From Collinsella sp. AF23-4AC (GTDB taxonomy: Bacteria > Actinomycetota > Coriobacteriia > Coriobacteriales > Coriobacteriaceae), in assembly GCF_003462685.1 (NCBI RefSeq), contig NZ_QRVE01000023.1:1-26666 (forward strand): a DNA stretch of 26,666 nucleotides. The letters run 5' to 3'. Positions 12,115 through 21,995 of the stretch are shown one piece after another. Each line of letters begins with the position of its first letter. Positions within the stretch are counted from its first letter, which is position 1. The position numbers were made by a program, and so were the translations under genes. Under the pieces are notes generated by a model. The model was given only the letters and a program-made list of their open reading frames with translations, had not been told where the DNA came from and searched no databases.

Positions 12115-13128
12115 ATGAAGCGCATCCTTCTCATCGCCACGGGCGGCACCATCGCATCGACCGAGGACGGCAATGGCCTCTCCCCCGCCCTGACCGGTGA
12201 GGAGCTCGCCCAGAGCGTCCCCGAGATCTCGGGCCTCTGCGAGCTCGACGTGGTGCAGTCCATGAACATTGACAGCACCAATATGCGCCCCAGTGACTGG
12301 ATGCGTATCCGCGACGTCATCGTCGAAGGCTATGCCGACCACGACGGCTTTGTGATCCTGCACGGCACGGACACCATGAGCTACACAGCAGCGGCACTTT
12401 CCTATCTGATTCAGGACAGCCCCAAGCCCATCGTACTCACCGGCTCGCAAAAGCCCATGGGCAACCCCTTTACCGACGCCAAGCTCAACTTGTACCAGAG
12501 CCTGCTCTATGCGCTCGACGAGCACTCGCACGACGTCTCGATCGTGTTTGGTGGCGTCGCCATTGCCGGCACGCGTGCCCGCAAGCAGCGCACCATGAGC
12601 TTTAACGCGTTCATCAGCGTCAACTATCCGCCCATCGCCTATATCCGCAACGACCGCATCGTGCGCAACGGGCTTCACGGCACGCATCAGGGCGAAAACC
12701 CGGTGCGTTTCTACGACAGTATCGACCCGCGCGTGTTTGTCCTTAAGCTGACGCCCGGCGTGAACCCGGGTATCCTGGACGCCCTAGCCGATAGCTACGA
12801 TGCTGTAATTCTTGAGACCTTTGGCATTGGCGGTATCCCCGAGTTTGGCGAGTCAGGCGAGTCGTTCCAAGAGGCGATTTTCCGCTGGGTCGATTCGGGC
12901 CGCACCGTCGTTATGACCACGCAGGTCCCCGAAGAGGGCCTCGATTTGGGCGTTTATGAGGTCGGCCGTGCCTACGCCGATCATCCAGGCATTCTGCGCG
13001 GCGACGACATGACCACCGAGACGCTCGTGGCCAAAACCATGTGGGCGCTCGGCCAGTCACGTGATGCGGCAGAGATCCAGCGCCTGTTCTACAGCCAAGT
13101 CAACCACGACCGCGTCCCAATGGCGTAA
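12115..13128 (+). CDS. ansA: Type I (cytoplasmic) L-asparaginase
   Basis: This 337-residue enzyme hydrolyses asparagine to aspartate and ammonia. Both catalytic threonine motifs are present: ATGGTIAS (T12) and ILHGTDTMS (T85, D86), plus the Lys in ARKQRTMSFN (K157). It has no signal peptide, and the length matches type I enzymes, so it acts inside the cell. It is a single gene after guaA, transcribed in the opposite direction. Confidence 0.95.
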   Translation: MKRILLIATGGTIASTEDGNGLSPALTGEELAQSVPEISGLCELDVVQSMNIDSTNMRPSDWMRIRDVIVEGYADHDGFVILHGTDTMSYTAAALSYLIQDSPKPIVLTGSQKPMGNPFTDAKLNLYQSLLYALDEHSHDVSIVFGGVAIAGTRARKQRTMSFNAFISVNYPPIAYIRNDRIVRNGLHGTHQGENPVRFYDSIDPRVFVLKLTPGVNPGILDALADSYDAVILETFGIGGIPEFGESGESFQEAIFRWVDSGRTVVMTTQVPEEGLDLGVYEVGRAYADHPGILRGDDMTTETLVAKTMWALGQSRDAAEIQRLFYSQVNHDRVPMA

Positions 13129-13150
13129 TTCAGTTGTCGACGGGTATCCC

Positions 13151-13369
13151 CTATTCGATACCCTCGAGAAGCTCTGACACCGTCATGCCGAGTGCGGGCG
13201 CGATCTTAAATAGAACCTTGAGCGTGAAATTTGCCGTCCCATCTTCGATTCGGTCGAGGTAGGGTCGGCTGATTCCTGTCGCCACACAAAAATCAACCTT
13301 GGAGATACCAAGGTCCCTGCGTGTCTCTTCGACCCGCCTGCCAAGAATCTGTTTCGCACGTTCGTCCAT
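13151..13369 (-). CDS. Small XRE-family DNA-binding protein
   Basis: The 72 residues form one Cro/C1-type helix-turn-helix: LGRRVEETRRDLGISKVDFC, TGISRPYLDRIEDGTANFTL, KVLFKIAPALGMTVSELLEG. It has no other domain. It faces an unknown gene across a perfect 24-bp palindrome and most likely represses itself and that gene. Such single-domain regulators are often antitoxin-like, but no toxin family is recognised next to it. Confidence 0.9.
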   Translation of the reverse strand: MDERAKQILGRRVEETRRDLGISKVDFCVATGISRPYLDRIEDGTANFTLKVLFKIAPALGMTVSELLEGIE

Positions 13370-13398
13370 GCAGCCGAGTTTGAAATGGAGCCGAACAT

Positions 13399-13422
13399 AA
13401 ACGTAAACTATAGTTTACGTTT
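13399..13422. promoter_or_regulatory. Perfect 24-bp palindrome, likely XRE operator
   Basis: Arms AAACGTAAACTA and TAGTTTACGTTT (12 bp each, no gap) lie 30 bp before the XRE gene and 24 bp before the divergent gene. The AT-rich centre resembles -10 boxes in both directions, so a dimer bound here would shut both promoters. Confidence 0.75.
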
Positions 13423-13445
13423 TCCCGAATACACAGGAGTTTTCT

Positions 13446-13835
13446 ATGTCGGGTTCTTCGGTCCGCATGTACCGAGCCACGCTTCGCACAAACAGCGCGC
13501 CGCCCAAGCTCGTCGTCGTTGAAGCTGAATGTCTTTCGCCCGATGAGCGCACAGCATTTGCATTGCTATCAAGTCGCGTCTCCGCCGTTCTGGTCCCTTG
13601 CCCGGCGCAAGGTGAACTTGCCATCCAATGCCAGGCGCACAGTTGCTCGCTCAATCAGGCTGCCGTAATCGCAACCAGCCAACGCGGCCTGCCGCTCCTT
13701 TTAGAAGCCGGTATCGCACTCGCCCTTCGCGGCGCCGGATACGAAAACGAGGCCGCCGCCGATGTAGTCTTTCAACCACGATCGAGCGGCGGCCTCGCAG
13801 CAGCCATTGAATATGCGTGCAGGCTCGTTGCCTAA
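13446..13835 (+). CDS. Hypothetical protein divergent from the XRE regulator
   Basis: This 129-residue protein is not recognised. It appears soluble, with no signal peptide or membrane helix, and has alternating hydrophobic strands (KLVVVEAECL, VSAVLVPCPA) followed by helical stretches (LLLEAGIALALRGAGYENEA), a pattern compatible with a small Rossmann-like fold. Five cysteines are present. AGGAG (about 13435-13439) precedes the ATG. The shared palindrome with the XRE gene suggests co-regulation. It could be an effector of a regulator pair, but nothing shows toxicity. Confidence 0.65.
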   Translation: MSGSSVRMYRATLRTNSAPPKLVVVEAECLSPDERTAFALLSSRVSAVLVPCPAQGELAIQCQAHSCSLNQAAVIATSQRGLPLLLEAGIALALRGAGYENEAAADVVFQPRSSGGLAAAIEYACRLVA

Positions 13836-13844
13836 AAGGACAAG

Positions 13845-14228
13845 CTAAAAGCCCAAGCCAAAACCCGTTCCGGTAATCGCCGAGTACATAAAGTAAACGT
13901 TGATCACGTTGAGGAACACACCCGTGATGCAACCGTTGCGCAGGTAGCGCTCGCACGTCAGACGTGCCATCACAGCGGAGTCTTCGTTGTTCTTTGCTTG
14001 ACGACCGGCAGTAAAATACGTCGCCACGCTCAGCAGCAGGTTGAGCACCGGCAGTGCCAGCAGCTCGTAGCTCTTGCCCCAGCGCGTCACCTCGCCGGCG
14101 GCGTTAAACTTCGTTGCCACCTCGGGACCAATGTTGGGGATCACAAACGCCGCTACCACCAGCGGAATCACCGCAAGCACCAGCAGCGCGATACCCATGT
14201 AGCCGGCTTTTTTACCATATTTAAACAT
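13845..14228 (-). CDS. DUF1648 membrane protein
   Basis: This 127-residue membrane protein has three predicted helices (about 11-32, 54-75, 97-118). Between the first two lies the DUF1648 signature IPNIGPEVATKFNAAGEVTR followed by WG, as in the N-terminus of SdpI-type immunity proteins. It lacks the rest of SdpI. The role is unknown; it lies 11 bp after ychF on the same strand and may share its transcript. Confidence 0.75.
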   Translation of the reverse strand: MFKYGKKAGYMGIALLVLAVIPLVVAAFVIPNIGPEVATKFNAAGEVTRWGKSYELLALPVLNLLLSVATYFTAGRQAKNNEDSAVMARLTCERYLRNGCITGVFLNVINVYFMYSAITGTGFGLGF

Positions 14229-14239
14229 GCACGTCGTCC

Positions 14240-15316
<1,077 letters not shown>

Positions 15317-15359
15317 GACAGCTCCTTTTGGTACAGGTACTTCAAACTGCATAAGTATA

Positions 15360-15403
15360 GCGCCGCCGTGGCATCTGGGCGAACCCGGACGCCACGGCGG
15401 CGC
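15360..15403 (-). terminator. GC-rich 13-bp hairpin between ychF and the ferredoxin gene
   Basis: Perfect arms (15360-15372, 15391-15403) enclose an 18-nt loop. The hairpin follows the stop of the ferredoxin-like gene on the minus strand, so it probably ends that transcript. T content after it is low. Confidence 0.5.
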
Positions 15404-15430
15404 AAATGAAGCAGAGATAGGGGTCGCTGA

Positions 15431-16684
15431 CTAGTCTGCGAGCTTTTCCACCTGATCGAGCATCTTATCGAGCTTGGCCTTTGCCTCGGCCTTGACCTTC
15501 TCGGCCTCCTCGTGGGCCTTGGCCTTCTGAGCGGCCTTTTCCTCAGCTTCGGGATCGACGACGACCAGATGGGACGCGTCATGCTCAACCAACTTGAGCG
15601 CATGCTCGGGGCACACCTTGACGCAGGCACCGCAGCCCAAACAATACGTGGACTCCAACGCAAAGCGGCCGCTTCCCACCAGATCGCAGGCAAACGTGGG
15701 GCACACGTTGACGCACTCGCCGCACGACGTGCACTTGTCAAAATCGCATTCCGGCGTGCTCACCTGCATGTTCTGGGCAAGCTCGGGATGGTTTTGCAGC
15801 GTCGAGAGTACCAGCTGGCGCCCGTGCGTAAGCGTACGGCGACGCTTGGTCGTCGTGGTGCCGCACATGGTGTTGAGCGTACGCTCCAGCTGGGTAATCT
15901 GATGGCGATGGGCCTTGAGCTTCTGCGTCACCGAGGCCAGCGCCGCCGTCGCCGGGTTGAGCTTGGTCACGGTAAGGCCCGTGGTGCGGGCAATCTTATC
16001 CATGTACTCCTTGCGCTCGTACTCGCGGCGCTTATGACATTTGAGGCTCTTGGGGTCGACCTCCAGGCCCATGCCCGTGCCGGCCCACTCCTCGGCAGTG
16101 GCGATGGCCTCGCCCAGAATATCCTCGCCACCGGTGTTGCGGCACTTATCGCACACGCCCAACGGCAGGTACACGCTCACGTTGGGATAGTCCGCCAGTA
16201 CCGAGAACCAGGTCTCGGCCGTAATATCGCCCACGCAGGCAACGACGACCTCGTTCTCGCGCGGCATGCGCTTGAGGGCGCGCGTGCAGGTGACGTAGGC
16301 GGTCTCGTGGCTCGTAGCTGCCGAGACAATGTCGTCGTAGACGTTTTTGGGCGCCAATCGCGGCGAGATGATCGCCTCGGTCGGACAGGCAGCGGCGCAC
16401 AGGCCGCACTTGCGACAGGTATCGAGGATCTCGATGGCGTCTTCCTCGACCTCGATGGCGTCCACCGGGCACACGTCCATGCACGCGGTGCAGCCGCTCT
16501 TCTCGTTTTTGCAGGTCAGGCACGGAATGGTGTTGCCGCGCGGACGCTCCTTATAGTCGGCAGGATTCCACTGCGGCGCCGATGGATCGAGTGCATCGGT
16601 CACGCCGCCAAGCGGGTTTTTAAGAAAGTCGAAACCCTTGCTGATCTCGATAATGTCATCAAATAGATCGTGTTCCTGCGCCAT
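15431..16684 (-). CDS. Four-cluster 4Fe-4S ferredoxin-like protein
   Basis: This 417-residue cytoplasmic protein carries four cysteine clusters: 55/58/65/68/72, CRKCGLCAAACP (90-100), CTSCGECVNVCP (318-328) and CLGCGACVKVCP (348-358), i.e. two ferredoxin pairs about 220 residues apart. The middle part has extra cysteines (CVGDI, GVCDKC, KCHKRR). The last 40 residues are a Lys/Ala/Glu helix, probably coiled coil. Layout resembles electron-transfer subunits near oxidoreductases in Coriobacteriia; no partner enzyme is adjacent. The ATG at 16682-16684 follows GGAGG. Confidence 0.85.
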   Translation of the reverse strand: MAQEHDLFDDIIEISKGFDFLKNPLGGVTDALDPSAPQWNPADYKERPRGNTIPCLTCKNEKSGCTACMDVCPVDAIEVEEDAIEILDTCRKCGLCAAACPTEAIISPRLAPKNVYDDIVSAATSHETAYVTCTRALKRMPRENEVVVACVGDITAETWFSVLADYPNVSVYLPLGVCDKCRNTGGEDILGEAIATAEEWAGTGMGLEVDPKSLKCHKRREYERKEYMDKIARTTGLTVTKLNPATAALASVTQKLKAHRHQITQLERTLNTMCGTTTTKRRRTLTHGRQLVLSTLQNHPELAQNMQVSTPECDFDKCTSCGECVNVCPTFACDLVGSGRFALESTYCLGCGACVKVCPEHALKLVEHDASHLVVVDPEAEEKAAQKAKAHEEAEKVKAEAKAKLDKMLDQVEKLAD

Positions 16685-16835
16685 GCGCGGCCCCTCCCTG
16701 AGCAGTGCAAACAAGCAAGAGATAATGATACGCTATCGGCCCACGCCTCGGGCAAATTACACGCGGAGCACCTTTGAGGCGAATAGCCTATGGCCTATCG
16801 CCGCCCCGATTGCACAAGGTCGATCAAGCGCCAAG

Positions 16836-17903
16836 CTATGCCTCGCACATGAGCTGCACGAGCTTTTGTTTGGTCACCTTGGCCTGCTCGTTGGCTATGT
16901 TACGCTCGTTTCTAAAGGCCGCATTTGCAACACCCTGCAGGTCGGCATCGGAAATCTCGCCAAGGCCCAGCTCCTCGAGCGTCGTCGGCAGACCAACGCG
17001 CTGGCAAAACTCGAGCACCTGATCAAGCTCGGGCGCACGCTCCAAACGAAGCTGAACCACCAGGCCAAATGCCACGGCCTCACCATGCATGGCCTTGCAC
17101 TCGGGCAGAATCGTTAGACCGTTGGCGATGGCATGCGCCAACGCCAAGCCACCGCTCTCAAAGCCGACGCCCGAGAGCAGAATATTGCACTCGATCAGGC
17201 GCTCAACCGCCGGCGATGTACGCCCCTTTTTGAGATCGCGCTTGGCAGCGACACCGCACTCCATAAGTGTGTCATAGCAGGCACGGGCCGCAACCAGGGC
17301 CAAGTGCCCCGGCGCGCCACCGTGCTCGTTAGCGCCGTGCGCCGCGGCACACGAACGCGCCTCGAAGTACGTTGCCAGTGCGTCGCCCATACCAGCGACC
17401 GTCATCCGCAGTGGTGCTGCCGCAACCACGTTGGTATCAACCACGACCAGATCGGGATTTTTGTCGAGTATCAAGTAGCGGTCGAACGACCCATCCTCGT
17501 GATACAGCACCGAAATCGCACTGCACGGGCCGTCCATCGAAGCCGCCGTGGGGCATACACACAACGGCAGCTCAGCATAAAACGCTACTGCCTTGGCGAT
17601 ATCGAGCATCTTGCCGCCGCCAATGCCCACCACCATGTCGCAATACTCGGCCTGGGCTTCCTGAGCCATTCCGACAACGGCCTCTTCCGTACACGGACCG
17701 TTATAAATCTTAAAGAACGGCTCGCTTAGATCTTCGTCCAGAAATCCATCGACGATCTGCCTGCACAGCCGATCCTCGGTGCCCTGGTCAAACAAGACAT
17801 AGGCAGCGCAGCCCAACCATGACAAATACCTGCCCTGACGCGAAAGTTCGCCCGGCCCCTGAACATACCGGCCGGGACCGCCATAAACCATAGGAAGCGC
17901 CAT
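16836..17903 (-). CDS. Glycerol dehydrogenase-like protein, paralogue of the gldA product
   Basis: These 355 residues are of the iron/zinc-containing dehydrogenase family. The NAD site GIGGGKMLDIAKA (93-105) and the metal ligands D174 (GMGDALATYFEA), H257 (ALAHAIANG) and H273 (MHGEAVAFG) are all present, so it should be active. It resembles the next gene closely but is more diverged, with an insertion rich in His/Gly (HGANEHGGAPGH). Its substrate may be glycerol, dihydroxyacetone or another 1,2-diol. It reads in the same direction as gldA but is separated from it by a terminator, so it is likely transcribed on its own. Confidence 0.85.
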   Translation of the reverse strand: MALPMVYGGPGRYVQGPGELSRQGRYLSWLGCAAYVLFDQGTEDRLCRQIVDGFLDEDLSEPFFKIYNGPCTEEAVVGMAQEAQAEYCDMVVGIGGGKMLDIAKAVAFYAELPLCVCPTAASMDGPCSAISVLYHEDGSFDRYLILDKNPDLVVVDTNVVAAAPLRMTVAGMGDALATYFEARSCAAAHGANEHGGAPGHLALVAARACYDTLMECGVAAKRDLKKGRTSPAVERLIECNILLSGVGFESGGLALAHAIANGLTILPECKAMHGEAVAFGLVVQLRLERAPELDQVLEFCQRVGLPTTLEELGLGEISDADLQGVANAAFRNERNIANEQAKVTKQKLVQLMCEA

Positions 17904-17933
17904 ACGAGAATCCGCCCTTCATCAAACAACAAC

Positions 17934-17964
17934 TGGTGCAAAGTAACCTGACCCCTTTGCACCA
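17934..17964. repeat. REP-like palindrome, copy 1
   Basis: TGGTGCAAAG and CTTTGCACCA (10-bp arms) flank TAACCTGACCC. The 20-base core AAAGTAACCTGACCCCTTTG matches the complement of the element at 25268-25302 at 16 positions. Such hairpins with a CCTGNCCCC core are widely dispersed in bacterial genomes and often move with REP transposases. Confidence 0.5.
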
Positions 17965-17966
17965 TA

Positions 17967-18003
17967 GCAAAAGGGGCAAAGCCATCTGTTGGCTTTGCCC
18001 CTT
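17967..18003 (-). terminator. gldA terminator
   Basis: A 14-bp perfect stem (17971-17984, 17990-18003) with loop TCTGT is followed on the minus strand by TTTT. It lies 12 bp after the gldA stop. Confidence 0.85.
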
Positions 18004-18015
18004 CCTTAGCTTGAT

Positions 18016-19116
18016 TTACTCATCCATGAGATAGTAGTGGCCCAGCGCGTCGGCACCCAGGATGGCGTTTGCGACCATCTCGGGCGTCACCTCAAACGGC
18101 ATGTTGCACATGGTGTCCTCGGGCGCGCAAGCGGCCTCGGCAACGACCATGGCCTGCTCGCGCGTAACCTCTGCAACGCCAAGCTCCTTCATCGTGACCG
18201 GCAGGCCCAGCTCAATGCAGAAGCCCAAGACTTCCTCGAGTTTCCCAGTCGGAGCATCCTCGAGTACCAGCTGGACGATGGTGCCAAAGGCGACCTTCTC
18301 GCCGTGATACATGCTGTGGCACTCGGGCAGCATCGTCAGACCATTGTGGATGGCATGAGCAGCAGCAAGGCCCGAGCTCTCAAAGCCAATGCCCGAAAGC
18401 AGCGTATTGGCCTCGATGATGTGCTCGACGGCAGGCGTGAGCGCACCCTTCTCCAGCGCGACCTTGGCCTTGACGCCATCGGCCATGAGCGTCTCGTAGC
18501 AGAGCTTGGCGAGCGCCAGGCCGGCCATTCCGCCCTTGCCGCCGGCGCAGGTGCCGCCGTCGGCATCGTGCGTTGCCTGAGCCTCGAAATAGGTTGCGAG
18601 CGCATCGCCCATACCGGAAACCGTCAGGCGCACCGGGCTCGCCGCGATAACCGTCGTATCCATAAGGACGATATTGGGGTTTGCCTTAAGGAAGAGGTAC
18701 TTGTCGAACTGGCCGTCGTCGGTGTAGAGCACCGAAAGTGCCGAGCACGGTGCATCGGTCGAAGCGATGGTGGGGCAAATGATAACCGGAGACTCCAGGT
18801 AATAGGCGACGGCCTTCGCGGTGTCGAGGATCTTGCCGCCACCGACGCCGACGATGATGTCGCAACCGTTGTCGCGAGCGAGCGCAACCAGGCGATCGAC
18901 CTCGCCCTTGGAGCACTCGCCGTTAAAGTCCTCAAACAGCAGCTCGGCCTTAACCTCGGCAAAGCCGCCCTCGATCTTGGCACCGACGCGCTTCTTGCCC
19001 GAAGGCGTCACGATGACGAGGGCCTTAGCGCCGAGCGGCTCGACATAGGAGCCGAGCTTGGCGAGCTCGTCCGGACCCTGGATGTACTTGCTGGGGCTAT
19101 TGAAAATTGCAGCCAT
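18016..19116 (-). CDS. gldA: Glycerol dehydrogenase
   Basis: This 366-residue zinc enzyme oxidises glycerol to dihydroxyacetone with NAD+, or runs in reverse as an electron sink in fermentation. The ligands D171, H254 and H271 fall at the same positions as in E. coli GldA. The NAD-binding VGVGGGKILDTAKA (89-102) and the substrate loop PTIASTDAPCSALS are intact. The ATG is preceded by a modest ribosome site. No dihydroxyacetone kinase is nearby, so the fate of the product is not shown here. Confidence 0.95.
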   Translation of the reverse strand: MAAIFNSPSKYIQGPDELAKLGSYVEPLGAKALVIVTPSGKKRVGAKIEGGFAEVKAELLFEDFNGECSKGEVDRLVALARDNGCDIIVGVGGGKILDTAKAVAYYLESPVIICPTIASTDAPCSALSVLYTDDGQFDKYLFLKANPNIVLMDTTVIAASPVRLTVSGMGDALATYFEAQATHDADGGTCAGGKGGMAGLALAKLCYETLMADGVKAKVALEKGALTPAVEHIIEANTLLSGIGFESSGLAAAHAIHNGLTMLPECHSMYHGEKVAFGTIVQLVLEDAPTGKLEEVLGFCIELGLPVTMKELGVAEVTREQAMVVAEAACAPEDTMCNMPFEVTPEMVANAILGADALGHYYLMDE

Positions 19117-19132
19117 AACTATCCCATTCTCT

Positions 19133-19173
19133 AAAAAAGAAAGGGGCCCCGTACGGATACGTGCGGAGCCCCT
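19133..19173 (-). terminator. Terminator of the Fe-alcohol dehydrogenase gene
   Basis: AGGGGC/GCCCCT arms (19142-19147, 19168-19173) extend inward with a few mismatches to CGTAC/GTGCG and are followed on the minus strand by TTTCTTTTTT. It lies 22 bp after the stop. Confidence 0.85.
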
Positions 19174-19194
19174 CGTTACGATAACAAGAGTCGA

Positions 19195-20418
19195 TTAGAA
19201 ATCGATGTCGGTGTCGTAGTAGCAGGCCTTGAGGATCTTCTCGAAGTCAGCAGCCTTGGTCTCACGCGGGTTCTCGGGCGTGCAGGCGTCCTGCTCGGCG
19301 TTCGCGGCGATCTCGGGCAGCTTGGCGAGGAACTCCTCCTCGGAAACCATCTGCGGGTTCTCGGCGTCGACCTTCACGCCACCATTCGCGTAATCCTTGA
19401 TGGACTGCGGAATGTTGAGCTGGTCGTTGAGGTCGCGGATCTTCTGGACGAGCGCAGCGATGAGCTCCTCGTTGGTCTCGCCGGGAAGGTGCAGGATCTC
19501 CTTGGCCACGTAAGCGTAACGCTCGGCAGCACGGGGATCCTTGGAGTTCCACTGGATGACCTTGCCCAGGTACATGGCGTTAGCGGCACCGTGGATGATG
19601 TGGCCGTTCTCAAAGGCAGCACCGGTCTTGTGAGCCATGGAGTGAACGATGCCAAGCAGGCCCGAGGAGAAGGCGATGCCGGCGATGCACTGAGCCTCGT
19701 GCATGTGCTGACGGGCCTCATGGTCGCCAGCATAGGACTTGGGCAGCCACTCGACGATCTCGCGGATGCCGTGCAGAGCGTTGGCGTCGGTGAACATAGA
19801 GGCGAAGGTAGAAACGTAGGCCTCCATGCAGTGGGTCAGAGCATCCATGCCGGTGTGAGCGCACAGCTTGGCGGGCATGGTGTAGGTGAGCTCGGGGTCG
19901 ACGATGGCGACATCAGGGGTGATGTTGAAGTCGGCCAGCGGGTACTTGATGCCCTTGGCGTAGTCGGTAATGACGGAGAACGCGGTGACCTCGGTAGCGG
20001 TACCGGAGGTAGAGGAGATAGCGCAGAAATGAGCCTTCTGACGCAGCTCGGGGAAGCTGAACGGCTGGATGATGTTGTCGAAGGACTCCTCGGGATACTC
20101 GTAGAAGACCCACATGGCCTTAGCGGCATCGATGGGCGAGCCGCCGCCGATGGCGATAATCCAGTCGGGCTCGAACTCGCGCATGGCCTCGGCGCCCTTC
20201 ATGACCGTCTCGATGGACGGGTCGGACTCGACGCCCTCGAACAGCTTGACCTCGAAGCCGCCCTCTTTGAGGTCGGCCTCAACGTCCTGCAGGAACCCGC
20301 CACGGCGCATAGAGCTGCCGCCAGAAACGATGATGGCCTTCTTGCCCTTGAGGTTCTTCACCTCGTGGCGAGCGCCCTCACCAAAGTACAGATCGCGAGG
20401 ATTGGTAAAACGTCCCAT
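19195..20418 (-). CDS. Iron-containing alcohol dehydrogenase
   Basis: This 407-residue group III alcohol dehydrogenase has GGGSPIDAAKAMW (91-103) for NAD(P), the substrate-pocket CAISSTSGTATEVTAFSVIT (132-151), and the metal ligands D192 and H196 (GMDALTHCMEAY) with the His-rich segment H259-H276 (VHSMAHK, HIIHGAANA). It reduces aldehydes to alcohols, or the reverse, in fermentation; butanol, ethanol or propanediol are possible. The ATG at 20416-20418 has AGGAGG 6 nt upstream; a longer frame upstream has no ribosome site. High use of preferred codons suggests strong expression. Confidence 0.93.
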   Translation of the reverse strand: MGRFTNPRDLYFGEGARHEVKNLKGKKAIIVSGGSSMRRGGFLQDVEADLKEGGFEVKLFEGVESDPSIETVMKGAEAMREFEPDWIIAIGGGSPIDAAKAMWVFYEYPEESFDNIIQPFSFPELRQKAHFCAISSTSGTATEVTAFSVITDYAKGIKYPLADFNITPDVAIVDPELTYTMPAKLCAHTGMDALTHCMEAYVSTFASMFTDANALHGIREIVEWLPKSYAGDHEARQHMHEAQCIAGIAFSSGLLGIVHSMAHKTGAAFENGHIIHGAANAMYLGKVIQWNSKDPRAAERYAYVAKEILHLPGETNEELIAALVQKIRDLNDQLNIPQSIKDYANGGVKVDAENPQMVSEEEFLAKLPEIAANAEQDACTPENPRETKAADFEKILKACYYDTDIDF

Positions 20419-20458
20419 ACTGTGCCTCCTAAACAAGCCCCTCTTAGACTTGCGTATA

Positions 20459-20485
20459 TAACGGAGCACCCAATTGGCTCCGTTA
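20459..20485. promoter_or_regulatory. Leader hairpin upstream of the Fe-ADH gene
   Basis: TAACGGAGC and GCTCCGTTA (9-bp arms, 9-nt gap) lie 41 bp before the start. This could be an operator or an RNA stem in the leader; no known regulator box was matched. Confidence 0.4.
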
Positions 20486-20918
20486 GGACCGGTTTGCGCG
20501 TTGCCGGCGATGACAATGCGCGATGTCTAAACGTCTCAACGCTCAGACAAACACTATTTTACCGTTCTGGTTGGTCAGTTATTCACCTAAAGACGCCAAT
20601 GATGAAACGTTTTTTCTATCCCTGAAGACCCTTGTGCGGCATTCATACTCCCAAGCTGGGCAAACGTTTTATCAAGGTTGACTACATATCCCGGGCAGGA
20701 CGGTGCCCCTCCAAAATATGCACCGTTCGCCGCCAAAAATCGACCGTTTGCGGCACCGTGATACCACTCGGTCGTCCAAGGTGCCGACATTTGTGCGACA
20801 TCCGTCTTCGTGGTGCAAAGGTGCAAGTCCAAGTGCGGCACCCCCGGTGTGTCACATGCGGGTAAACTAGAACCTTATATAGAGATATTTGAACCCTAAC
20901 CGCAGCAAAGGAGGCCCC
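20486..20918. other. Gene-free divergent intergenic region
   Basis: No supported gene. Open frames on both strands (up to about 84 codons) lack ribosome sites. The region carries GGCACC/GGTGC-rich segments around 20700-20850 and a TATA-rich stretch (20872-20890) that may hold the promoter of the next operon; the Fe-ADH promoter must also lie here. Confidence 0.5.
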
Positions 20919-21995
20919 ATGGCATTCGATCCCATTCAAGAGGATTGCCATCGCCTCGTTCTTGAGGCCTTGCGCCGCGACAATATCCCGCTCACCGACG
21001 GTGCCGCCGTAGAGCGTCTGATGGAACAATTCACCCGCAACCCCGCACCGCTCATCGTGCACGACCGCGACCGCGCCGGGCACCTCATTGCCAAGGTAGT
21101 CGAGGCTGTCGACTACCGCATTCCCTTTATCCCTGACGATACCCAGGCCGAGCGGGAAGAGGCCGCTGCCGAGAACATGCTTCGCGAGGCAGCCGCGCTC
21201 GACCCCGCCAACTGGGATGCCCAGCGCATGCTGACCGCCCTCACCGCTGACTCCAACGAGGAATACGTACAGTACTTGGTATCCAAGTGCGATGAAGTCG
21301 AACACGACCTGGCGCTCAAGATCGCCTCGGCGCAGGACCCCTACGAGCGCGAGGCCGCAGGCGACCTGACCCGCCGTCCCTACCTGCGCTGGCTTGCCGC
21401 CTTGGCATCGCGCGCGCTCATTAGCGGCCGCTACCGCATGTCGCTCGAAGCCGCAAACCGCAGCCTCGACTTTGCCCCCAACGATCCTGCCGGCGTCCGC
21501 CACACCGCAATGCTCGCCATGGCAAAGCTCGAATACCCCGCTGAGGAGCTCAAGCGCTTTCGCTCTGCCCACTCCGTGCCGTACCTCGCGAATACCCCGC
21601 TGCGCCGCCGCCCCAAAGATGCGGAGCGTGACTTGGACCCGTGGACGCTCATCGCGCTGATGAGCGCTGCCTGGCGCGAGCTGGACTACGAGGGCGCCGA
21701 GCACTACTTGCGCATCCTTGCGCGCTCGTGTCCGCACGCAGCCGAGGCGCTCTACTTCCAAACCGAGTTTCCCGATGGCGTCTATGCCCGCGTCAACGTG
21801 GGTGCAGGCTCCACCGACGAGCTTGTCCTTGCGCTGTCCGAGGCGACGCCGGTACTGCAGGAGGGCCTGGGCGCCCCCGACAACGCCAGCTTTGCCGCCT
21901 GGGTCGCCACCAACGATATCGTGCGTTCCCAAATCGATGAGCGCATACTGCGGGCGGCCGAGCAGGGTTTGCCGTTTAAGGGAGGAGACCTCTAA
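20919..21995 (+). CDS. Helical-repeat (TPR-like) protein, paralogue 1
   Basis: This 358-residue, all-helical, soluble protein is rich in Ala, Arg, Glu and Leu with TPR-like helix pairs (EAANRSLDFAPNDPAGVRHT; DYEGAEHYLRILARSCPHAA). The segment RYRMSLEAANRSL with AMLAMAKLE resembles RYRAAANYARRVL with LLALARLE in the next protein, so the two are probably paralogues. The ATG at 20919 follows AAAGGAGG by 4 nt; a TTG 30 nt upstream is less likely. The stop overlaps the next start by one base, so the two are translated together. Function unknown; likely a scaffold or protein-binding role. Confidence 0.75.
   Translation: MAFDPIQEDCHRLVLEALRRDNIPLTDGAAVERLMEQFTRNPAPLIVHDRDRAGHLIAKVVEAVDYRIPFIPDDTQAEREEAAAENMLREAAALDPANWDAQRMLTALTADSNEEYVQYLVSKCDEVEHDLALKIASAQDPYEREAAGDLTRRPYLRWLAALASRALISGRYRMSLEAANRSLDFAPNDPAGVRHTAMLAMAKLEYPAEELKRFRSAHSVPYLANTPLRRRPKDAERDLDPWTLIALMSAAWRELDYEGAEHYLRILARSCPHAAEALYFQTEFPDGVYARVNVGAGSTDELVLALSEATPVLQEGLGAPDNASFAAWVATNDIVRSQIDERILRAAEQGLPFKGGDL

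Noticed and set aside
20587..20865. Small frames on both strands of the intergenic region
   Set aside because: No ribosome sites and mutually exclusive frames; the region is more likely promoter and leader DNA.
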